From the NCBI RefSeq assembly GCF_958298935.1, contig NC_084924.1:9052001-9116000 (forward strand): a stretch of 64,000 nucleotides of DNA, read 5' to 3'. Positions 23,981 through 33,985 of this stretch are shown here, piece after piece (position 1 is the stretch's first letter; the number at the start of each line of letters is the position of its first letter). This DNA comes from Phragmites australis. Its lineage: Eukaryota; Streptophyta; Magnoliopsida; Poales; Poaceae. The notes beneath the pieces are model-generated. The model made no database searches. It saw nothing but the letters and a program-made list of their open reading frames with translations, and was not told the origin of the DNA. Made by a program: the position numbers and the translations under genes.

Positions 23981-24326
23981 TAACTGGCCAACTACAAAAC
24001 AATCCTAACCACTCCACGGCCCGATTTGATCCATACTACTCTCCCCTTCCCAGTGCTATAATGCACAATAAAGATTCTCTTTCTTTTTTGCGGGAAACTA
24101 CAATGTTTACTGTGGAATTCACGCAGAACTTTCTGCACAAATTCATATATTCCAAACAGGCTAAAATGTAAAACAGAACGGCCATTACGCCACAACCAAA
24201 TTAATTAACCTGCTACTTACACTGAATGAACGAACGAACTAAACACGTAACTTTTTTTAAAAAAAAAAATCTATACATTTTATCGAGAGACGGACGACCA
24301 AACCAAATAATTTAGAACACGATTAA

Positions 24327-24730
24327 GGCCCTGTTTGTTTCCATTTAAGATTATAATAAGCAGCTTATAGATGGTGGATTATAATAAGCTGGATTATGAT
24401 AAGTTGGAGGAAAATAAGCTGTGAGCTGTTTGGCAATTTGGATTATTGGAGTCTGGATTGTTGGCAAAAGTCTGCAATGCCCTCAATAGGGAGCGGGGAT
24501 TCGGGTGTGGGGTGGGAGGAGTGGCATTGGTGGGTAATTTTCTCTAAATTCAATGGGTAGTATAGTAAAAAGTCGAAATAAGCTGAAATAAGTTTCTCCT
24601 CCACAGCTTATGAGATTATTATAATCTGAACTTCAGCTTATAATAATCTGGACAAATAATCTATTTATTTGTTTCCACTTTACACAAATAAGCTAGCTTA
24701 TTATAATCTTAAGTGGAAACAAACGAGGCC
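24327..24730. mobile_element. Tourist-like (PIF/Harbinger) MITE
   Basis: 404 bp with terminal inverted repeats of about 36 bp: left GGCCCTGTTTGTTTCC..., right ...GGAAACAAACGAGGCC, followed inwards by AAGATTATAATAAGC. It is flanked by TAA on both sides (24324-24326 and 24731-24733), the expected Tourist target duplication. Internal subterminal copies of AGCTTATAATAATC are frequent. It inserted on the 3' side of peptide copy B. Confidence 0.85.
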
Positions 24731-24790
24731 TAACACGACCAAATAATCTACGCACGGCGAGGAGTCCCACGGTTGACACTACGGCGGGTG

Positions 24791-25021
24791 CTACGGAGAC
24801 AGCGGCCGCGGGCAGCACGAGCCGTTCGCCGTGTTGCCATCGTGGGTGCAGCACGATGGCCCGGGCTGCGAGCCCAGCAGCGACCTACTCGCCCCGTGAG
24901 CCAAGCCACCGTGCCCACGCGCCACACCCGGCTCCGTCCTCGCCCCGTGCGCGGCCGCGGCCAGAACCAGCAGCAAGGTGCACAGGCACACGGAGCTCGA
25001 TGGTCCCGCGCGGGCACCCAT
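24791..25021 (-). CDS. Candidate small secreted cysteine-containing peptide (76 aa), copy B
   Basis: Single-exon frame on the minus strand from ATG 25021 to TAG. Residues 1-27 are a good signal peptide: MGARAGPSSS, then hydrophobic VCLCTLLLVLAAAA, with a likely cleavage after AHGA. The remaining part of about 49 residues ends with two CC pairs (PSCCTHDGNT and GSCCPRP), suggesting a small disulphide-bonded or processed peptide. A TATA box lies about 125 bp upstream. A duplicated, disrupted copy exists at 10636-13769. I do not recognise the family. The combination of signal peptide, intact frame, TATA box and paralogue supports a gene; the very high GC content and short length make a chance frame possible. 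Confidence 0.5.
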   Translation of the reverse strand: MGARAGPSSSVCLCTLLLVLAAAAHGARTEPGVARGHGGLAHGASRSLLGSQPGPSCCTHDGNTANGSCCPRPLSP

Positions 25022-25142
25022 GGCCGGCAGCAACTTACACTCGGCGACCGTAGAGATGACGGACGGAGATCTTGGTCGGGTTCGCTAGCCTTTCGATGAA
25101 CAGGCGTCCTGGCACGTAACCGGGGGGGGGGGGGGGGATGCG

Positions 25143-25148
25143 TTTATA
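25143..25148 (-). promoter_or_regulatory. TATA box of peptide copy B
   Basis: The minus strand reads CGCCTATAAACGCATCCCC, conserved with 13956-13961 of copy A. A run of 17-18 G (plus strand, about 25122-25139) lies directly upstream of the promoter core on the gene's 3' side. Confidence 0.6.
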
Positions 25149-25489
25149 GGCGAGGGCGCGAGGGGGAAAGCGTGTGTGCAGAGATTTCCCACAAGTGCGC
25201 GAGAAGGTTGCATGAATTTTCTTGGGCTAGCCAGTGATACAGAGGCGCTCCGCGCGGGTAATTTCGCGAGAATTTTCACGGGATCACCCGAGGAAAAACT
25301 TCGGCGGCTGCAGCCGTGGGCCGGCGGAAACGCAAGGAGAATGGAAACAACATCCTTCCGTCTTCAAACTGAGCTGGACCAGGCAAAAACTGACGCCGTG
25401 GATAGTTGGCGCCGCTTGATTTTTTATATTTTTAAAAAATTTCGAATTTAACAATTTTAGATGTCTATTAAAAGGGCGACATGTTATCC

Positions 25490-26215
25490 GTCGCTCTTAC
25501 AACGGATGATGTGTTTTTAAAAAATAAAATTGTCACTGTTCCAACATGTGACATATTATTTTTTAAAAAAATATAGTATTCCATTATTCTCAAGATTCAA
25601 AACACTAAAATAAATTTTATAAAACTACAACTATTTACACATAACTATTACAAAACTATAATTTATAGAACGAGTCTTATAAAACTACAAGTATTTATGC
25701 TCTAATAACACAAAACTACAACTATTTTCACCTAACTATTGCAAAACTATAATTTCTGGAACGAATTTCATAAAACTACAAGTGCTTATGCCCTAGTAAC
25801 ATAAAACTACATTTTTTCACAAAACTATAACTATTTTGCTTAAAATAGTTGTATTTCTATGAAAATATTTTTACAAGAAAAATATAGTTTTGTGCAAAAA
25901 AATGTAGTTCTGTGTTATTAGAAGTGCGAGTACTTGTAGTTTTATAAAACTCGATCCAGAAGTTATAGTTTTAAGATAGTTATATGCAAATAGTTATAGT
26001 TTTATGAAATTTACTCAAAACACTATGTAAATGGTCATGAAAAAAATCTAAAAAACAATTATGGTATAGATGATGCTACAATCTAGCTCTCACAAAATTT
26101 CAGATCAAAAAGTCATAAAATTATGATGTAAAGCATGCTACCATCTAGCTCTCACAAAAATTCATATAAAAAAGTCTGTCACCCTTTAAACGGGTGACAG
26201 ACGCCATTAGTTACT
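25490..26215. repeat. AT-rich imperfect inverted repeat (foldback, unclassified)
   Basis: Words such as AAAACTACAA, AACTATAATTT and ACTATTTACAC in 25600-25820 recur as reverse complements (TTGTAGTTTTATAAAACTC, AAATAGTTATAGTTTTATG) in 25840-26010. This gives a long imperfect hairpin. The right side ends near a tight hairpin at 26174-26204 with 11-bp arms GTCTGTCACCC/GGGTGACAGAC. No coding potential. Exact ends and target duplication are not clear. Confidence 0.5.
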
Positions 26216-27367
26216 ATTTTTTCAAGGAAAAAGTATATATTTCCTCTCTCAACTATAGCTCGAATCTATTTATCCCCCTCGAACCGTAAAACCAGATATC
26301 CCACCTTCTCCAGCGATTCAAACCAATGCAATTTACCTCATTAACTGGTTTGGTGGTGGTTTCGTCCTACGAGGCGACACGTGATGGCCACGCAACGCCA
26401 GCCACGCGCCACGCAAGTGCGGTGGCCCAATAACAGAAGAGGGCGGCAACACTGGACTACGACCTCTCTAGAATGGCGCTCCCGGCCTCAAGGTCAATTA
26501 CGCGCTAGCTCAAGGCTTGCCAGAGAGGTAGGGAAGGCGTAGGAGGCACCAGATGGGTCATCAGCGGGCTTGGGAGGGTGGAGTATCTCGCCAGAGATAC
26601 GATGGTGGTGGCATGCATATGAGAATTTGCTAGAGAGGACTTTGACATGTACAAGTGTGTGGAATCGGTCGAGGAGGTCACGGGGATGCTCTCGGTGGGC
26701 TTTGCAGGCGAAGGATGGCCAAGGGTGGCCGATGGCGAGTGGTGTTCGTCGAAGAGAGAGAAGAAAGTGGGGGGAGGGGCTACGGTTCACCAAATCCAGT
26801 GCAATCTAGACCAAAAGAAAGAGGGGGGCTCGTGGATGCTCACGGGGTGCTCAATTGAGGCAGAGGAAGCTCAGAGACGGGTCGACGGTGACAGCCAGCG
26901 ATGAGACTCCACGACGAAGTTTTGTCCCAGGGGCCTAGGGTCTGCGAAAAGTGGATGGGGAAAGATAGTGATTCGAGGAGATGCTCGGAGAGCGACCAAT
27001 TTGGATGGAGGTTGACAGGAGCGGCGGCCATCTCAACAATGGTGACATCGGCGAGGAGAGGTAGAGGTGGCATTCAAGCACGGGGATGGGTTCTAGGCAG
27101 TTGTGGCATACGTTTTATAGCCATCGAGGCAGGTAGGGTTTTGAGGGTGGCAAATTTGCGTGGCAAATTGTCGTTTGAGCTCGCGTTGTTTTCTTCCCTA
27201 ACTCTGGCAACATCTTCGCCACCTCACTGACGCGATGCCACATCACTGCTCCTCCGTCCGAACCAAGCACCCCGTGAGCACCACCTTCCTACTCTACCTC
27301 CCCGGCCCCTCCTTTCTCTCTCTCTCTGCAGCCGCAGCCGCCTCCTCACCGAGCTGCCATGGCCACC
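26216..27367. other. Repeat-like region, no supported gene
   Basis: Starts with AAGTATATATTTCC...CAACTATAG..., a type of sequence common at ends of grass MULE/MITE repeats. It continues as G-rich DNA with overlapping frames on both strands that lack recognisable domains. The last 120 bp, with a CT-rich tract and GCCATGGCCACC, look like leader sequence but lead into no open frame because a retrotransposon inserts at 27368. Confidence 0.35.
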
Positions 27368-28265
27368 TATAGCATCTAGGCCCTTAAGTAAGTGGTAAGT
27401 ATTTTGGTGATTAATAACAATCGTATTATTTTGACTAATGCGTATGTTTTGAAGGGAATAAAAAACTTAGTTCACGATAATTGTATGGATTTTCTTGGTC
27501 CCTCATGAGATTCTATTGGACAATCGAAGGATATTTGCATCAAAATTAAGAATCTTCTAGTTCTAAGTATCACAAGGTGATGAAGGACACTTAGAGTAGA
27601 TATATGTTCCTTTCTATTCTTTTGACCATACTATAAAGAGGGGCTAAGTGTTGTAGCTTGACCTAGTTGAGTCTAGACTTAATTGAATGCACCCTTGCGA
27701 AAATCTAGCACTAGGTATCTCAAAGAAGCCCATGGGTGATAAGTCAAGAAGTTAGTGCTCAAAGTCGATTCAAGTGGATGAGCCTCAGAGTTTGTGTTCT
27801 CTCCGGATTGTCCGGTGTTGGAGGACTTATACTCACCAGACCTTATTCCTGTTCTGAGCATAAGCTAAATGACCTCACCGGATTGTCCGGTGATGGTAAA
27901 TATGTGCACCAGAGTATTTAACATACAAAATATTTTCTCGGGAAAATTGAAGTTAAGTACACCGGATTGTCTGGTGTTCAGAGAAGATGAACACCGGAGC
28001 ATTTAACAGAAAGTTGGAATATTTGGAGGAATTGGAATTCAAGGCACCAGATGGTTTGGCATTGATAGCTGTCGGTGTATCAGGAACCAGGGGTCCCTGA
28101 GTCCCGAGACCGGGCCAGCCATCCGCCACGCGTCACCATCCCGCGAGGTCCGCCCTGCGAGATAAGAAGAAGCTAAGTCCCGGGAGAAGGTGCTCGGGGC
28201 CGCCGCCTCTGGTTCCCGAGCACCCCAGTTCCCCGATGATCCGCGGAGTCCAAGTACCGGGAAGG

Positions 28266-28625
28266 AAGTGCTCGGGAGAAAGTGCTCGGGGCTGCACGTG
28301 GCAGCCCCCGAGGACTCGGTTCCCCGAAGGTTTCCCCCAGTGCTCGGGAGAGAGTGCTCGGGGCTGCACGTGGCAGCCCCCGAGGACTCGGTTCCCCGAA
28401 GGTTTCCCCCAGTGCTCGGGAGAGAGTGCTCGGGGCTGCACGTGGCAGCCCCCGAGGACTCGGTTCCCCGAAGATTTCCCCCAGTGCTCGGGAGAGAATG
28501 CTCGGGGCTGCACGTGGCAGCCCCCGATGACTCGGTTCCCCGAAAGTTTTCCCCCAGTGCTCGGGAGAGAGTGCTCGGGGCTGCACGTGGCAGCCCCCGA
28601 GGACTCGGTTCCCCGAAGGTTCGCG
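28266..28625. repeat. Five tandem copies of a 72-bp unit with G-box palindromes
   Basis: The motif CTGCACGTGGCAGC recurs at 28292, 28364, 28436, 28508 and 28581, a period of 72-73 bp. Each unit contains 8-bp arms GGGGCTGC and GCAGCCCC around ACGTG, creating a hairpin with a CACGTG G-box. The units differ by only a few bases. The array explains the long open frames on both strands here, which are not genes. Confidence 0.9.
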
Positions 28626-29107
28626 CAAGATCGTCCGACGACCCGAAGGGTCCCGTCATCGGGGTGTCAGCCAGTCAAGGGCCCAATGCCGCATTTAATA
28701 GGCACGCGCGGCCTGACATCCTAACATCCTGACAATCTCAGCTGCCCACGCCCTAGTGTCAGACCCTGCCATGCTCTGGCAGGGGGGCATGGGTCCATTA
28801 AATGCACGGGTCCCGTCCGGTTTCACCCGGGTGCCTCGGGATAACATTGCCAGAATCAAAGCGCTCCGCCTGCCACCCTGCCCCGGCAGAAGGACAAGAC
28901 AGGGTGGGCGCACCGGGCATCTCTGCGGCTGCCCGGTGGGCCCTCTTAATGGCGCCGGAGGACCTCCGCAGTGGCGGGTGGTCGGATGCACGCCGCAATT
29001 TTCCACCGCCCCTGTCACTTCGCCAAGACGGAATGATGACGCCTTTCTCCGTGGCGCCTTGGTATTTGCGCCCCCTCTTTCCCATTCTGGATAAGTCGAG
29101 GTCGGCG

Positions 29108-29117
29108 CGCCTATAAA
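29108..29117 (+). promoter_or_regulatory. TATA box of the solo LTR
   Basis: GCGCCTATAAAAGGAAAGG is a near-ideal plant TATA box in the expected position within an LTR (U3/R border). It could still drive transcription to the right. Confidence 0.6.
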
Positions 29118-30539
29118 AGGAAAGGATGGAGAACTCAAGAAGCTCGGAGGAGACAGACGGGAAAACAAGGTGAACAAGGCAAGGAAGCCCAGATCAAAAG
29201 GCGAAGAACATCACAAACAAGCTCAAGCCAAGCTAGAACAGAGAGCCTCAAGCTCTCTGTAAGCAGCTCACCCCTATAACCAGATACATCCTTGAAGAAT
29301 TCCCTTCAAGGAAAGGTATAGCACTCACACAGGAGTAGGGTGTTACGCCTCCGTGCGGCCCGAACCTGTCTAAACCCCGGTGCACCCATCTTTCTTGCAC
29401 TAGGTCGATCATCTCCCACCACCAGCCACTGCATTTATTTCTGTTCCCATTTATTTCCCCGACAAGCTCGTTCAGGATCATCCCCCCGGCCGAATCTCTA
29501 AAAAGGGGTCTCTCGGGATCCCTGCGACAGGAGTTCATCCTCCGACAATAGCTGTAACACACCGGAACATTTTTAGACCTGGTGTCTCGGTGCATGGGAA
29601 ATGAACTCATTGGATTATCCAGTGATGTGGTATGAAGAACATTGAAGCTTTTCAGCCAACAGCTACTGATAGCTGGCAGACCAGTTTTTGAAAAAGGTTA
29701 CTCATCAGATTGTCCGTTGTGTATAATAGTGTGTGCATTGGACCATCCGGTGTTCATAGAAAGTGTGTGTGGTTGGACAACAGCTAGATTTTGACCTCTA
29801 GCCTATACATACCCCTTCACTCGGTTTCATTCGTCTCTCTTGAAACCTAGAGGAATTCATACACTGTGTGTGTCATCAAGAAGTAAGGGAGAACACTTGA
29901 GTTGATTTTTAAGTCCCTAATTGAAGGTTAAGGACTTCATTAGTACTTCAAGAGTAGCGAGTGTGCATCTAGCTGGTGTTTAGACTTGATAAAGATCAAG
30001 TGAACCAGTGAGCACTTGAGTCTTGCTTGAGTTGGTGGCTCCTTTGTTTTGCTCAAGGCATGTAGTTAGATTCATCATGAAGAAGCTTGAGAAGGGAAGT
30101 AATATGACAAGATTGTTTATTTTATTGCTATGCATCCATGTGCCATATAATTTGCACTCATGTTAAAATTCATGCACTTGTTATGCATTCCATATGCATT
30201 GGCGGAAGAGATCAGAAAGGAGAATATCACTCTTTGAGATTGTTGTTCGCTTTCCATGTGAACGTACACCTCTATAAGTGTGATTAGAAAAATATAAGTG
30301 CTTAATGCCTATTGAGTCATGTCCTAGTGAATTTAAAGCCTAAATCTTTGAATTCATAGGCAATATGGCTCAAACATTTCATGGAGTTTTCTTTCTCATT
30401 TATTTGGTTTTTATTGCCTATTTTGAAATTATTATAAGATAGTCATTTGACAAATATTTGCAAATGAGTGTTTGAGAGGTTGAGACTTCACTCAAACTAG
30501 TCCAAATATGTATTTTTGTTGTGTGGTTATTTTAAGTTT

Positions 30540-30960
30540 GGACTCGGTGCGAGATCTTAGTTCAGCATAAATAATTTCTTATCACCGGATGGTCCGATGC
30601 TCTCTGCTTTCTTCCCAACGGACCATCCGGTGCCCAGTTTCTCGGCGTTACTAAGGTTTCTAGAAAAAGGTTTGGTGTTATCTCATATTGCCCCACCGGA
30701 CCTTCTGGTGCTTGTATTAGCGGCAACAAATTCAGAAGGAAAAGAAATAGTCCGGTGCATGCAAAATTTTCCTCACCGGACCATTCGATGTTCATATTGG
30801 ATATTTGAGGCAGAAATGGTCCGTTGTTTAAAGAGGTTACTCATCAGACTATCTGGTGTTCAGTTTTCAGTTTGGAGCAAATTTGCAGAGATTTTGTAAA
30901 ATTGTTCGGTGCTCACAACTTTCATCGTCGGATTATCCAGTGTTTGCTTTTTCGGCGGAA
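30540..30960. repeat. Cluster of CCGG-type near-palindromes downstream of the 5' LTR
   Basis: At least seven variants of CACCGGAYYRTCCGGTG occur here (for example at about 30582, 30619, 30694, 30774, 30841 and 30926), every 50-80 bp. The same motif type occurs inside both LTRs of this element and in the solo LTR at 41531-43211. Confidence 0.6.
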
Positions 30961-31560
30961 CCCACATGTCCTATATTTCCTCTCGGCCGGCTCTCTCCGT
31001 TTCGATCTCGATTTGTTCATCACACCGCCCGAGATCTCCCACTCGTCGCTGCCTACTACCAGCCAGTGCCTCCACCACAACTCTCCCACACCTGTTGGGC
31101 ACACCGCCGCCGCACCTCACCATAGCAGCTCCACCGTAGCAGCTCCCCACGCCCGTGCCAGAGCAGCCACTGCTGTCGCAACAGAACCACGCCACCATGA
31201 GTTCGCCATCGTCGGCCTCCAGGAGCTTACCACCCATCGCCAAATTGTCATCTTCTTTGTTGTGAGCTTCCTCTCTGGTGATTCCTCAAATCCGACTAGC
31301 CCTAGCTCAAATTTGACTTAATTTTGCTCAAAATTCACTCAAATTCGTTCAAATTTCAAGCAAATTTCAGTCAAATTACTGCAATTAAAGTCAAATCCCA
31401 TGCAATTATTCCCTAATTAGAGTCGCAAGAATGAATCCCTAGCATGTTCATATAAATTCTCCACAAAATCGTGTTTAGGATTCAAATTCCGACACATTTC
31501 ATTCAAATTTCAAAAACTCAAATCTCTCGCTCATCCATATTTTATTCTTTGATCTCTTAG

Positions 31561-33575
31561 ATGGGTCGTGAGCATTGCGACAAGGGCAAGATCGTCGAGC
31601 AGCCTAAGAAGAAGAGAACTAAGGAACAGAAGGGGTGAGATCGATCGATTGAAGACTCCGAGGCCCCTGTCTCTCAGTGAGGACTACATATTAGAGGAGA
31701 AGAGGTGTCTGTGCCGCATCGATCAACCTGCACCTGTCAGGCAGCTGGTGGTGGGGGTCAGCCCTAGGATTTGGACGATCCTCCAAGAGAGCTTTCACAG
31801 TTCTTATCTAAGGAGGAGAGTTAGCTTGAGCGTTCATACGAAGCTCAACTGGTATTACTTGGAGCTAGCAGTTGGTGGAGTTGATATGAGAGCCCACTTT
31901 GAGGCCATTCCAGGACTTGCAGAGTTGTTGTCAGGAGTGAGTCATTACGTGGAGGATTGGGTGAGAGTCTTTTATGCCACGTTCTGGATAGCACCCGAGA
32001 GAAACTCATACAGTTTATATTCCAGGGGGAGAGTTGGAGACTCTACAGGAACAACATTCTAGAGACGTTAGGTCTTCTGGTGGACTCTTGGTCTTCGCAC
32101 AAGGTTGTTCACCCTCACGCTCAGCCACCTCCTCGTCCTCTAGTTGGTGAGTGTTCCCGATAGACGATGAGCTCCAGTCAATCTTCATGCAACCTTTTGT
32201 TCCAGGATCTCCCCGAGTGCCAGATATGCTAATTCCAGAGATGAAGGCATTACACATGGCTTTGAGATGTAGCCTACTCTCAAGGATTGGATATGGAGAG
32301 GCGATCACCAGCTTGCAACAGTGGTTGATTCTATCTATATTCACTCACCAACGCTTTGACATAGTTGACCTGATCATGTGTGAGATTGAGGATGTGATTG
32401 CAGAGGGGATGACCATGGCCAGACAGCAGCCGTACACTCATTTCATACCTCATTTGCTTGCACATTCGACTAGGTTCCCAGAGTTTATTCAGGTCTACGA
32501 ACAGTCTCCCACGCACTTCGGTGTATATGCTCCCACATCACCTTCAGACAGACGCCGAGGTCAGCGTGCGATGTTCCACGCTCAGGAGCATGTGTCAGCT
32601 GCTGACAGAGAAAGAGTAGCAGCAGAGGACCAGACCCTTGCAGAGGCCGAGACAGAGGCACCGCACGCTTTTCATCTAAGTGATAGCGACTCAGATTCTT
32701 CGGATCTCGAGTATTTCCCACCGGTTGCTAGGTCACATGACGCTGAGACTGGAGAATCCTCTCAAGCTATTCCTACGACTATAGTTACTTTAGCACCTGA
32801 TACAGCGCCCTCCGTGGCCCCTACTGCACCTCTGTTAGAGTTTGTTCTCATCCTTTAGCAGATGCAGCAGCAGCAGGTAGCCCAGGCCGAGTAGCAGGCC
32901 AAGTTACATGCAGACATGCTACAACAGCAGGAGTAGCAGCAAGCCACATTAGCAGCACTTCAACTTTACAGAGAGAACAACGATCGCATGCTCACATTCA
33001 TATCCAGATGTCTTGGTTCTCTCTTTTAGGCATCAAGCCTTCAGCTGCCAGTAGCTACTCGGGCACCAGTCCCAGCACCTAGTCCTCTCCCAGGTAGTAT
33101 CAGTGGTCTTTGGGGTACACCAATGTCAGCGTTTCATCTGTCACCACTCTTTAACATTGGTATCATTTCTCAGCCTGCAGAGATGACTCAGAGGCCAGTC
33201 TTGCCTTCTCTTTATACAATGTTGACTTCTGGCGCTCTTCATTTTGAGGACTCACCACAACCGACCGTACCGTCTCAGCAGTCATCCGTTCAATCTCCAC
33301 CTGTCGTTCAGTCTATTTTCGAGGAGCTCGATGCAACATTATAGGAGATTACTACTCAGGGTACCAGCACTACCAGCTCCACCCCAGCTCCAGCTTTAGA
33401 GGCCCCTACAGAGACAGTACAACCTCCTCAACCCATTGTTGACCCTGCTACCGTTGAGCTATCAAATTCAGATACAGATCGAGGTGCTCTCCTTCGGCCT
33501 CAGGTGCTCATAGTTCAATGTGCGACCATCAGCAGCAACACCGACTTCCTCCTCTCCTTCGGCTTCAGGTGTCTA
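31561..33575 (+). pseudogene. Gag-like ORF of the long-LTR element (decayed)
   Basis: A likely start at 31561 gives MGREHCDKGKIVEQPKKKRT; a frameshift near 31640 leads into RPLSLSEDYILEEKRC... and WVRVFYATFWIAPER. Another shift continues as EKLIQFIFQGESWRLYRNN. The frame from 32151 (MFPIDDELQSIFMQPF) is open to 32858 and then continues in the same frame to about 33575. It is interrupted only by TAG codons at 32856, 32892, 32934, 33027 and 33342. The C-terminal half is Gln-rich, then Pro/Ser/Thr-rich. The FYATFW...GESW...LYRNN pattern resembles proteins of large non-autonomous plant LTR elements. No protease or pol domain is seen. Confidence 0.6.
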
Positions 33576-33971
33576 GGAATGTACTCTTTTTGGTGCTTAC
33601 ATGCCAAAGGGGGAGAGAGTCTAGGTGATATGGGTAGTCTTTTGTGTTAGAGAGAGATAGTAGAGTGGCTAGTGAGCTTTCTAGTTCTTAGTATTAGGGG
33701 GGGATCTTGAGTAGTCTAGGGTCGTAATGTTGGTTCTTCATAGCTTTTGATGTAATGACAAGCTATTTGGTTCTTAATTGATGTGTTTCGTTTGTCATCG
33801 CACTATATTTCCTTGCGTACTCAGTTTTAATTCTTATTCTACTAGCATAATAGGTTATTCTAGTGTTAGGTTTTCTCTTGCTTAATTGTTATATATCGTT
33901 AATTGCCTAGTATGATAGAGTGTTCTTCAATTCATATCTTTATATTCCTATTTGTGTTCTCATCAATCACC

Positions 33972-33985
33972 AAAAGGGGGAAAAT
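33972..33985 (+). other. Polypurine tract before the 3' LTR
   Basis: AAAAGGGGGAAAAT immediately before TGTAGCATC, the plus-strand priming site of the retrotransposon. It fixes the orientation of the element as plus. Confidence 0.8.

Larger units (their letters stand above)
28070..29547 (+). mobile_element. Solo LTR (Ty3/gypsy type) nested in the 5' LTR
   Basis: Begins TGTCGGTGTATCAGG and ends CCTCCGACA, with a perfect 5-bp duplication ATAGC at 28065-28069 and 29548-29552. 1478 bp, GC-rich, with no internal coding region, as expected after LTR-LTR recombination. It carries a 72-bp tandem repeat array and a strong TATA motif at about 29110. Confidence 0.88.
27368..30025 (+). repeat. 5' LTR of the long-LTR element (interrupted, 3' truncated)
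   Basis: Matches the right LTR over 27368-28064 and 29553-30025, with the solo LTR between. It contains several near-palindromic CACCGGATTGTCCGGTG motifs. Confidence 0.75.

Noticed and set aside
28039..28732. Six overlapping frames of 80-206 codons on both strands
   Set aside because: They are produced by a 72-bp repeat (a multiple of three) in a solo LTR; the repeated peptide differs in each frame and none has a gene context.
28756..29177. Frames of 95-160 codons in the right half of the solo LTR
   Set aside because: The region is LTR promoter sequence bounded by an exact target duplication; no retroelement or host protein motif is present.
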